64,000 bases of DNA from Haematobia irritans. Lineage: Eukaryota; Arthropoda; Insecta; Diptera; Muscidae. Both the position numbers and the translations under genes were made by a program. Of this stretch, positions 12,207-20,985 are shown piece by piece (within the stretch, counting starts at the first letter, position 1; every line of letters starts with the position of its first letter). Under the pieces are notes generated by a model, which saw only the letters and a program-made list of their open reading frames with translations, did no database searches and had not been told where the DNA came from. The stretch spans positions 107,982,615 to 108,046,614 of the forward strand of contig NC_134399.1 in assembly GCF_050003625.1 (NCBI RefSeq), given 5' to 3'.

Positions 12207-12392
12207 GAGGTAAATTAGTCATAAATTTATTCGTGAGCCACGATATTTTTTGTGAGTCAGGGTATTTTTCGTGAGTCATGACATTTCGTGCGTGAGCCAC
12301 GAGGTAAATTAGTCATAAATTTATTCGTGAGCCACGATATTTTTTGTGAGTCAGGGTATTTTTCGTGAGTCACGACATTTCGTGCGTGAGCA
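12207..12392. repeat. 94-bp tandem duplication
   Basis: The segment starting GAGGTAAATTAGTCATAAAT at 12207 repeats almost exactly from 12301. Both copies hold ATTCGTGAGCCACGATATTT and GTGAGTCAGGGTATTTTTCG. Confidence 0.92.
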
Positions 12393-12456
12393 CAAAATTT
12401 CTTTTCGTGAGGGTGAATGAGCACAATATCGTGCGTGAGTGTGCATGAGTAAGATT

Positions 12457-13662
12457 TTCCACCATAGGATGGGGGGTATATTAACTTTGTCATTCCGTTT
12501 GTAACACATCGAAATATTGCTCTAAGACCCCATGAAGTATATATTCTGGGTCGTGGTGAAATTCTGAGTCGAACTGAGCATGTCCGTCCGTCCGTCCGTC
12601 TGTTGAAATCACGCTAACTTCCGAACGCAACAAGCTATCGACTTGAAACTTGGCACAAGTAGTTGTTATTGATGTAGGTCGGATGGTATTGCAAATGGGC
12701 CACATCGGTCCACTTTTACGTATAGCCCCAAAATAAACGGACCCCCAAATTTGGCTTGCGGAGCCTAAAAGAGAAGCAAATTTCATCCGATCCGGCTGAA
12801 ATTTGGTACATGGTGTTCGTATATGGTCTCTAACAACCATGCAAAAATTGGATCACATCGGTCCATAATTATATATAGCCCCCATATAAACCGATCCCCC
12901 GATTTGGCTTGCGGAGCCTCTTGGAAGACAAAATTCATCTGATTCAGTTGAAATTTGGTACGTGATGTTAATATGTGGCCTCAAACACCCATGCAAAAAT
13001 TGGTCGATATCGGTCCATAATTATATATAGGCCCCATATAAACCGATCCCCAGATTTGACCTCCGGAGCCTCTTGGAAGACCAAAATTCATCTGATTCAG
13101 TTGAAATTTGGTACGTGATGTTAATATATGGCCTCAAACACCCATGCAAAAATTGGTCGATATCGGTCCATAATTATATATAGGCCCCATATAAACCGAT
13201 CCCCAGATTTGACCCCCGGAGCACCTTGGAAGAGCAAAATTCTTCCCATTCGGTTGAAATTTGGTACGTGATGTTAGTATATGGTATCCAACAACAACCG
13301 TGCAGGAATTGGTTCCTATCAGTTCATAATTATATATAGCTCCCATATAAACCAATCCTCAGATTTTACCTCCGGTGCCTTTTGGAGAAGCAAAATTCAT
13401 CCGATCTGGTTGAAATTTGGTACGTGGTGGTAGTATATGATATTTAACAACCATGCCAAAAGTGGTCCATATCAGTCCATAGTCATTTATAGCCCCCATA
13501 TAAACCGATCCCGAGATTTGGTTTTGGAGACTCTTGGAGGAGTAAATTTCATCCGAGTGAGTTGAAATTCGTGGATGACAGTCTTTCGTAACATAGAAGT
13601 TTCTACGCAATCCATGGTGGAGGGTACATAAGATTGGCCGAACTTACGGCCGTATATACTTG
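12457..13662 (+). mobile_element. HINE-1 element lacking its first bases and AT module
   Basis: It starts within the head at CCACCATAGGATGGGGGG and has the GTCCGTCCGTCCGTC microsatellite (about 12579) and six monomers. It passes directly to the right-end region (GTTTCTACGCAATCCATGG, then GGCCGTATATACTTG). The 29-bp module is absent, so that module is optional. Minus-strand ORFs of 73-116 codons here are monomer translations. Confidence 0.88.
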
Positions 13663-13976
13663 TTTTTTGTTTTTAATATTTCCATTCGTGATCATACTTG
13701 CGGAAGTTCAATTCTACAATCGTGAGTATGAGAATGGGTGAGGGTCCAGAATTTTTATGGTGCATGAGTAAAAATTGTCGTTCGTAAGCATGGGAGTACC
13801 TGAGTGAAATATCAATCACGTGCTCACCTCTAATGTTAATACCAATAATTGTTTCTTCTGTCTACTCTGAAATCAGCAAATTAATTTTGAACAGCGATTT
13901 TTGCTAGGATAACAGAACTTATCACTTCATACTTACTACGTTTTCCCGCATATGCTTAGCGCTTAAGTGAAAGTTG
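13663..13976. promoter_or_regulatory. Upstream region of gene A
   Basis: This is the only non-HINE sequence upstream of gene A. 13680-13830 is the tail of the CGTGAG block. The last 150 bp are unique in the window. I see no defined enhancer motif. Confidence 0.35.
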
Positions 13977-13984
13977 TATAAAAG
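13977..13984 (+). promoter_or_regulatory. TATA box of gene A
   Basis: TATAAAAG lies about 30 bp upstream of an initiator-like TCAGTTTAC (from 14008) and 49 bp upstream of the ATG. Gene B has TATAAATA in the equivalent position and a matching ATCAGTTCAC. Confidence 0.8.
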
Positions 13985-14032
13985 CTTCAGCAGTGTGGGA
14001 ATAATAATCAGTTTACTCAATTCAAAATCAAC

Positions 14033-14683
14033 ATGAAAACCTTTTTCGCTATTTTCGCCTTATTCTTGGTAGCCGCCCAGGCTGGTACCATTGACAATGC
14101 CGCCATCAACTATGAAGGCATGGTCGATGATATCTTAACCGAAATGGGCCAAATTGCCAAGGATGCCGCTGTAGCTTTGCAACATTCCGTTGAGGATATT
14201 GTTTTGGATCCTTTGCATCAGGTTGAGGAAGCCGTCCAAAGCATTGAAGCTCGCCGTGAAGAAAATCACGAATGCGTTGCTGCCGAAGAAGAAAAAGTTG
14301 CTGCCACCGTTGATGCCATGCACCGTGATATGGGTGTATGCGGTGTCGTTGCTGCCAAGTCCTCTGCCCAAATTATGAGCGACATCAGTGAAGCTACCCA
14401 ACAATTGGTATTCGATGGCTATGATGTTCTCTCCACCTACAACAAATGCCGCAATTATAAAAATAGCGTCTTGAAGAACTCTTGCTATGCCCGTTTGACT
14501 ATTAAGGCTACTTTGTACATGAACAATGCCCGCAAATCGATCAAGACCATCCGTAAGAGCACCAGTGAACGACTCCCCGCTGTTGTCTCCGATGCCGATG
14601 TTTGCACCCACACCGCTGCCGAAGTTGCTGTTTTGGAATTGGAGAATATCCATAACACCATTGATTCTTGCATCCATAATTAA
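14033..14683 (+). CDS. Secreted TsetseEP/DUF725-type protein, paralog A
   Basis: A 216-residue intronless protein. Residues 1-17 form a signal peptide (MKTFFAIFALFLVAAQA), so the mature protein starts near Gly18. The rest is an alpha-helical, Ala/Val/Asp-rich chain with six mature cysteines (ECVAA, GVCGV, NKCRN, NSCYA, DVCTH and DSCIH contexts). This arrangement is typical of the fly DUF725 family, named after the tsetse EP protein. The Glu-Pro repeat tail of tsetse EP is absent. Such proteins are generally secreted, many from gut or other epithelia; a specific function is not known. The start is fixed by the signal peptide and the ATG placement about 50 bp after a TATA box. The closest relative is gene B at 37225, identical over roughly residues 90-195. 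Antisense ORFs over this gene are shadows. The family call comes from pattern recognition, not a search. Confidence 0.9.
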   Translation: MKTFFAIFALFLVAAQAGTIDNAAINYEGMVDDILTEMGQIAKDAAVALQHSVEDIVLDPLHQVEEAVQSIEARREENHECVAAEEEKVAATVDAMHRDMGVCGVVAAKSSAQIMSDISEATQQLVFDGYDVLSTYNKCRNYKNSVLKNSCYARLTIKATLYMNNARKSIKTIRKSTSERLPAVVSDADVCTHTAAEVAVLELENIHNTIDSCIHN

Positions 14684-14962
14684 AATGAGAAACTGAAACT
14701 TTGTTTATTTGAATATATGTTAAGTAAAAGTTATTAACTGGAATATATTTGTGTGAATTTATTTTACATTCTAAGGAATGCATTTGTAAAATCACCAACA
14801 ACTTGGTTTAGTTAGGCAAACAAAATGTCAAATCTATGAGATGTATACAGTTCAGGGCGTTAAGCCTAACCTAATACTGATCCTGAAACACAGTCCTCCA
14901 AAATGTGATCCTCATCTTCTATCTGGATAATTGTTTAAAAATTATTGGCCCAATTTGATTCT
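14684..14962 (+). other. 3' flank of gene A
   Basis: AT-rich 3' untranslated/flanking DNA. I see no canonical AATAAA; the nearest candidates are AATATA near 14711 and 14742. Nothing else is recognisable before the MITE-M fragment. Confidence 0.4.
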
Positions 14963-15068
14963 ATACTGAAAAAATAATGTCGTGAGACCAAAGATTTTAT
15001 GTCATTAAATACGAAAGCGAATTTTTCTTAGCATATAATACGCATTTCTCTGATATAAAGTTTTTATT
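14963..15068. mobile_element. MITE-M, 5' end only
   Basis: ACTGAAAAAATAATGTCGTG, then AGACCAAAGATTTTATGTC and TTGCTTAGCATA-like sequence, match the left part of the full MITE-M copy at 28586. It ends where the HINE-1 head begins. Confidence 0.7.
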
Positions 15069-15397
15069 TATACCCTCCACCATAGGATGGGGGGTATATT
15101 AACTTTGTCATTCCGTTTATAACACATCGAAATATTGCTCTAAGTATATATATTCTGGGTCGTGGTGAAATTCTGAGTCGATCTAAGCATGTCAGTCCGT
15201 CCGTCTGTTGAAATCACGTTAACTTCCGAACGAAACAAGCTATCGACTTGAAACTTGTTGGTATATGGTCTCTAATAACTATACAAAAATTGGTCCACAT
15301 CGGTCCATAATTAAATACAGCCGCCATATAAACCGATCACCAGATTTGCTAAAATTTGGTACATGGTGTTGGTATATGGTCTCTAACATATATATAA

Positions 15398-17364
15398 CAA
15401 GTAAGGAAAGTCTAAAGTCGGGCGGGGCCGACTATATTATACCCTGCACCACTCTGTAGACCAAAATTTTCGATACCATATCACATTCGTCAAATGTGTT
15501 GGGGGCTATATATAAAGGATTGTCCCACATACATACATTTAAATATCACTCGATCTGGACAGAATTTGATAGACTTCTACAAAATCTATAGACTCAAAAT
15601 TTAAGTGGGCTAATGCACTAGGGTGGAACACAATGTTAGTAAAAAAAATATGGGAACCATTTAAATCTGAAGCAATTTTAAGGAAACGTCGCAAAAGTTT
15701 ATTTATGCTTTATCGCTCGATATATATGTATTACAAGTTTAGGAAAATTAGAGTCGTTTTTACAACTTTTGGCGATTTTACAAGGAAAATGTTGGTATTT
15801 TGACCATTTTTGTCGAAATCAGAAAAACATATATATGGGAGCTATATCTAAATCTGAACCGATTTCAACCAAATTTGGCACGCATAGCTACAATGCTAAT
15901 TCTACTCCCTGTGTAAAATTTCAACTAAATCGGAGTTAAAAATTGGCCTCTACGGTCATATGAGTGTAAATCGGGCAAAAGCTATATATGGGAGATATAT
16001 CTAAATCTGAACCGATTTCAACCAAATTTGGCACGCATAGCTATAATGCTAATTCTACTCTCTGTGCAAAATTTCAACTAAATCGGAGTTAAAAATTGGG
16101 CTCTGTGGTCATATGAGTGTAAATCGGGCCAAAGCTATATATGGGAGATATATCTAAATCTGAACCGATTTCAACCAAATTTGGCACGCATAGCTACAAT
16201 GCTAATTATACTCCCTGTGCAAAATTTCAACTAAATCGGAGCAAAAAATTGGCCTCTGTGGTCATATGAGTGTAAATCGGGCGAAAGCTATATATGGAAG
16301 CTATATCTAAATCTGAACCGATTTCAACCAAATTTGGCACGAATAGCTACAATGCTAATTCTACTCCCTGTGCAAAATTTCACTTAAATCGGAGTAAAAG
16401 ATTGGCCACTGTGGTCATATGAGTGTAAATCGGGTGAAAGCTATATATGGGAGCTACATCTAAATCTGAACCGATTTCAACCAAATTTGGCACGCATAGC
16501 TATAATGCTAATTCTACTCCCTGTGCAAAATTTCAACTAAATCGGAGTTAAAAATTGGCCTCTGTGGTCATGTGAGTGTAAATCGGGCGAAAGCTATATA
16601 TGGGATATATATCTAAATCTGAACCGATTTCAAACAAACTTGGCACGCATAGTTACAATGCTAATTCTACTCCCTGTGCAAAATTGCAACTAAATCGGAG
16701 CAAACAATTGGCCTCTGTGGTCATATGAGTGTAAATCGGGCGAAAGCTATATATGGGAGCTATATCTAAATCTGAACCGATTTCAACCAAATTTGGCACG
16801 CATAGCTTCTATGCTAATTCTACTCCCTGTGCAAAATTTCAACTAAATCGGAGCAAAAAATTGGCCTCTGTGGTCATATGAGTGTAAATCGGGCGAACGA
16901 TATATATGGGAGCTATATCTAAATCTGAACCGATTTCAATAAAATTTGGCACACTAGACTACACTACTAATTGAACTCCTAGTGCAAAATTTCAACCAAA
17001 TTGGGGTAAAACTCTGGCTTCTGGGACCGTATTAGCCCATATCGGGCGAAAGATATATATGGGAGCTATATCTAAATCTGAACCGATTTCTTCCAAAATC
17101 AATAGGTATCTATTCTGCGCCAAAACACATACTTGTGCCAAATTTGAAGTCGATTGGACTAAAACTGCGACCTAGACTTTGATTACAAAAATGTGTTCAC
17201 GGACAGACGGACAGACGGACAGACGGACATCGCTATATCGACTCAGGAGCCCACCCTGAGCATTTTTGCCAAAGACACCATGTGTCTATCTCGTCTCCTT
17301 CTGGGTGTTGCAAACATATGCACTAACTTATAATACCCTGTTCCACAGTGTGGAGCAGGGTATA
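15398..17364 (-). mobile_element. Full-length HINE-2 element
   Basis: One end is CAAGTAAGGAAAGTCTAAAG followed by the hairpin AGTCGGGCGGGGCCGACT and TTATACCCTGCACCAC. The other end is GTGTGGAGCAGGGTATAA. About eight tandem monomers lie between (from 15831, exact period 153 bp: 15831, 15984, 16137). A GACAGACGGACAGACGG microsatellite lies at about 17201-17229. Read in the HINE-1 sense, its terminus is ACTTG followed by TT, as in HINE-1. It is inserted in a HINE-1 monomer. Confidence 0.88.
15831..17060. repeat. 153-bp tandem monomers of HINE-2
   Basis: Eight head-to-tail copies, each starting ATATATGGGAGCTATATC and containing AACCGATTTCAACC, TTTGGCACGCATAGC, CTACTCCCTGTGCAAAATTT and ATGAGTGTAAATCGGGCGAA. 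The first copies are the most similar, and the last one or two are diverged (TTGAACTCCTAGTGC variant). Confidence 0.92.
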
Positions 17365-17661
17365 AAAATTGGTCCACATCGGTCCATAATTAAATACAGC
17401 CCCCATATAAACCGATCACCAGATTTGGCTTGTGGAGCCTCAAAGCGAAACAAATTTCATCCGATCAGCCTGAAATTTGGTACATGATGTTGGTATGTGG
17501 TCTCTAACTACCATGCAAAAATTGGTCCACATCGGTCCATGGGTGATACGGTCAAAATTTGGTCAAGGGAAAACGCCTGTAAATCGGTGAAATCGTTTAT
17601 TTAAAAAATCAAATTAAATTTCTTTTTCAAGTTCAATTAGTATAAAATTCAGGAAAAATAT

Positions 17662-18935
17662 TCAGTTAGGCTTTCGCTTTTCCAAATCCGAATTGCCGGA
17701 CCTCACGCCGGCATCAGATTTTGTACAGCCACCTTGTCCATCTTCTTCGCCGCAGAAAGCGTTTGCCTTGAACTGCTGCTCGTCCTTAGGAGTTTTTTTG
17801 GTCTTCTTTAGGTTCCGCTTGACAATAGCCCAGTATTTCTCAATTGGGCGGAGCTCTGGCGTGTTGGGAGGGTTCTTGTCCTTGGGAACCACCTGCACGT
17901 TGTTGGCGGCGTACCACTCCATGGCCTTTTCACCGTAATGGCAAGATGCCAAATCCGGCCAAAACAGTACGGAACAATCGTGTTTCTTCAGGAAAGGCAG
18001 CAGACGTTTATTCAAAAGTAAATTTCTTGGTTGACAGTCCCGGAAGCTATGAAAATGCTGATTTTCAAGCCACAGAGACAAAAAAAAATTTTCTGATTCA
18101 ATCACGAAATTAGTTGATCCAATTAATTTTTAATTGAAATGTCTTCAATCACAGAAATGATAGTATCAATTAAAAAATTAATTGAAGGTCAATTAAAATG
18201 TTAATTGATCCAATTAAAAAATTAATTGATACTATTATTTTTGTGATTGATTTTTGTTTCAATTAAAAAATTTGTTGAATCAATTAAATTTTTAATTGAA
18301 TATTTTTTAAAACTCAATTAAAATTTTAATTGGAAAAATTTTCGTGAAATTTTTTTGTGTGCAGGTACAGATGGCTTGCCAAACCAGATATTTCTTTGCG
18401 AACTTTGACAGTTTTATGTGCTTGAAAATATCTGCTACCTTTCCCCTTCCTTTTGCCGTATAAAACTCCTTTCCCGGAAGCTGCTTGTAGTCGGCTTTGA
18501 CGTAGGTTTCGTCGTCCATTACCACGCAGTCAAACTTCGTCAGCATCATCGTGTACAGCCTCCGGGATCGCGCTTTGGCCGTCGTATTTTGTTTATCATC
18601 GCGATTTGGAGTCACTACCTTCTTGTAAGTCGATAGTCCGGCTCGTTTTTTGGCTCGATGCACGGTTGTAGACGATACACCCAGCTTATTTGCGGCATCT
18701 CGGAGAGAGAGGTTAGGGTTTCGCTTGAAACTACCGGCAACTCTCTTTGTCGTCTCAGCGGCTTCCAGTTTTCGATTTTCCCCCGATCCAGACTCCTGGC
18801 TGTCGACAAACGTTCCCCAAACACTTTAATTACATTTGTAACGGTTGATTTGGCAACTTTTAGCGATTTTGCCAGCTTTGCGTGCGAGTAGCTCGGATTT
18901 TCTCGATGCGCGAGCAAAATTTTGATACACGGCAT
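17662..18935 (-). pseudogene. Mariner (DD37E) transposase, inactivated
   Basis: Cut-and-paste transposase remnant. The N-terminal part (start near 18935) holds helix-turn-helix sequence: AKLAKSLKVAKSTVTNVIKV, then, in another frame, LRDAANKLGVSS. The catalytic part holds VVMDDETYVKADY (first Asp), FWPDLASCHYG (second Asp) and TPELRPIEKYW (Glu). I count 37 residues between the second Asp and the Glu, so the triad is DD37E. Damage: a frame change within the helix-turn-helix region (about 18760-18790, apparently shared with copy 2), a 289-bp insertion at 18076-18364, and a net 10-bp deletion near 18010-18020 relative to copy 2. DD37E elements are known from mosquitoes and other insects. The gene is not functional. 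Confidence 0.9.
18076..18364. mobile_element. 289-bp palindromic MITE in mariner copy 1
   Basis: It is absent from mariner copy 2, where CAAGCCACAGGTACAG is continuous (about 50165-50180), so the boundaries are exact. CAG is present on both sides (18073-18075 and 18362-18364). The ends are an imperfect inverse pair (GAGACAAAAAAAAATTTT against AAATTTTTTTGTGTG). The interior is full of the AATTAAAAAATTAATTGA and AATTGATCCAATTA motifs and can fold on itself. Related AATTGATCC sequence occurs at 34870-35280 and 40540-40610. Confidence 0.88.
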
Positions 18936-19704
18936 TTTGACAACTGAAGAGCGAATTCCAAAATCAAAATAGGAGTAACATTCTACACACACACCTTCCA
19001 AATGAGGGGTGTTCAGGTTAAATGCAAAATTGAAAGAAATACGTCAAGTTTATATTGACCAAATTTTGACCGTATCACCCTTTATATATAGCTCCCATAT
19101 AAACCGATCCCCAGATTTGGCATGCGGAGCCTCAAAGAGAAGCAAATTTCATCTGATCCGCCTGAAATTTGGTACATGATGTTAGTATATGATCTTTAAC
19201 AACCGTGCCAGAATTGGTCCATATCGGTCCATATAGCCCCCATATAAACCGATCCCCAGATTTGGCTTGCGGAGTCTCTAAGAGAAGTAAAATTCATCCA
19301 ATCCGGTTCAAATGTCGAACGTGGTGTTAGTATATGGTCTCTAACATTCATGCAAAAATTGGTCCACATCGGTTCACAATTATATATAGCCCCCATATAA
19401 ACCGATCCCCAGATTTGGCTTGCGGAGCCTCTAAGAGAAGCCAATTTCATCCAATCCAGTTGTAAGTTGGAACATGGTGTTAGTATATGATCTTTGACAA
19501 CCGTGCCAGAATTGGTCCATATCGGTCCATAATTATATATAGCCCCCATATAAACCGTTCTCCAGATTTGACCTCCGGATCCTATTGGAGGAGCAAAATT
19601 AATCCGATCCGGTTCAAATTCGGAACGTGGTGTTCGTATATGGCCGCTTACAACCATACCAAAATTGGTCCATATCGGTTCATAATCATGGTTGCCATCA
19701 TCTA

Positions 19705-19915
19705 CCAAAATTTTTTTTCTATAGAAAATTTTGTCAAAATTTTATTTCTATAGAAAATTTTGTCAAAATTTTATTTCTATAGAAAATTTTGTTAAAATTT
19801 TATTTCTATAGAAAATTTTGTTAAAATTTTATTTCTATAGAAAATTTTGTTAAAATTTTATTTCTATAGAAACTTTTGTCAAAATTTTATTTCTATAGAA
19901 AATTTTGTCAAACTT
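19705..19915. repeat. 29-bp AT module of composite HINE-1
   Basis: Seven or so copies of ATTTTATTTCTATAGAAAAT plus TTTGTCAAA or TTTGTTAAA. Confidence 0.85.
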
Positions 19916-20210
19916 AATTATATACGTATTTGATCGATCTTTTATGATTTAATATATGGACTTACATCCAATTTAGAAGACGGCGTTAGGAGGTTTTAAG
20001 GTACCTTGCCATCGGCAAGAGTTACTACAACTTAAGTAATTCGATTGTGGATGGCAGTGTTTAGAAGAAGTTTCTACGCAATCCATGGTGGAGGGTACAT
20101 AAGCTTCGGCATGGTTTTAATTCAATTTTTTATAACTCGTGTTTTTATATTTTTAATGGATAATTTTTCGTTTTTTTTTCTTCAAATAAACGCACATGCA
20201 CGCAAACTTA

Positions 20211-20553
20211 AGGTGGAATTACATACCGTACGGTCATGCGTACGTACGTTATATGCTATTGTCAACAAAAAGTTAAAATGTGAGAAATACTACTGTGTGA
20301 GTTACACACCAACGTAACGGATGCACACGACCGCATGAACTTTTCAATGCGTCGGCTACGTTAACAGCATGTAAACGTACACGTAGAGAGATACCTCCCA
20401 CGGCAAACCAAAGTAGTTTTTGATCAGGCAAGTGCAGCCGCCTCAATTCCTACTTTTCAGTAATTGATGTGTAACTAAATTGAAAAATCGTATTCGTCAA
20501 CGCATTCGAATATAACGTGCGCACGCATTACTGCATGGTATGTAATTCCACCT
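20211..20553. mobile_element. 343-bp MITE, TTA target (Harbinger-like)
   Basis: The left end AGGTGGAATTACATACC is the exact inverse of the right end GGTATGTAATTCCACCT (17 bp). TTA flanks both ends (20208-20210 and 20554-20556). A 3-bp TTA duplication fits the PIF/Harbinger superfamily. The interior is unusually rich in CGTACG/GCATGC-type words and has no transposase. Confidence 0.88.
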
Positions 20554-20829
20554 TTATGTTATTTGTAGAGCTTTACAAGTTCTATACAGCAAAGAAAAAA
20601 TCATCAAAATCGGTTCAAAATTGCGGAGTTGACAGCTAAAACAAAATTGCATACCCCCGAGGTAACGAATTTTCAACGCCAGCCCGTAGACACACAAGGG
20701 ATCCACAAATTTGCAATTTAGAGCAAAATACCTTAGCTTTGGCACAAAGAAAAAATTATGTTGATATCTTTATCCGTTCAAATGTTGCAGAATTATTTAA
20801 AAAAAAAACGATTTGGAACCACTGTGCGT

Positions 20830-20985
20830 TATTCGCTTAATTTATACCGTAAAATGGTCACCAAACTCTCCGGATCTTAATCTCTTGGACTTGTGCTATT
20901 GGGGCATTTTAAAGAGTAAGGTTGGCACAAAAAAATACCAAAATGCCGACCATCTCGAGGCCACGATACCACAGAGCGAGCCAGT
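20830..20985 (+). pseudogene. Tc1/mariner transposase C-terminal remnant
   Basis: The frame includes WSPNSPDLNLLDLCYWGIL followed by KSKV. This is the usual '(W)PxNSPDLNPLD...WG' block around the last catalytic acidic residue in Tc1/mariner transposases. Only about 40 codons are recognisable. It stops where the 29-bp array begins. It differs from the DD37E copies and from the Tc1 remnant at 46330-46900. Confidence 0.7.

Larger units (their letters stand above)
11390..12456. repeat. CGTGAGT/CACGA-rich degenerate repeat block
   Basis: There are many CGTGAG, GTGAGTCA and GAGCCACGA words, often next to short AT spacers, in both orientations. The same word pattern resumes at 13680-13830 on the other side of a HINE-1 insertion, so it was one block before that insertion. 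No coding frame is supported. Confidence 0.6.
17541..19080 (-). mobile_element. DD37E mariner-type transposon, copy 1
   Basis: The ends are a near-perfect inverted pair: GGGTGATACGGTCAAAATTT at 17541 and its inverse ending at 19080 (about 26 bp). They bracket a broken transposase gene read on the minus strand. The flanks are HINE-1 monomer sequence. The TA duplication is not clean (CCAT on the left, TTTATA on the right). The element is about 1.25 kb without the 289-bp insertion it carries. Confidence 0.9.
15069..20115 (+). mobile_element. Composite HINE-1 with nested HINE-2 and mariner
   Basis: The head TATACCCTCCACCATAGGAT begins at 15069. The element is interrupted by a complete HINE-2 (15398-17364) and a DD37E mariner (17541-19080). 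HINE-1 monomers resume on each side, followed by a 29-bp module (about 19705-19915) and the right-end region (CCATGGTGGAGGGTACATAA, about 20084-20103). The final hairpin and CTTG end are missing after 'aagcttcgg'. Removing the nested elements leaves about 1.5 kb. Confidence 0.85.

Noticed and set aside
14135..14677. 180-codon antisense ORF over gene A (and the 172-codon one over gene B)
   Set aside because: A mirror of strong codon bias in the sense gene. The sense frame has signal peptide, cysteine pattern and promoter; the antisense has none.
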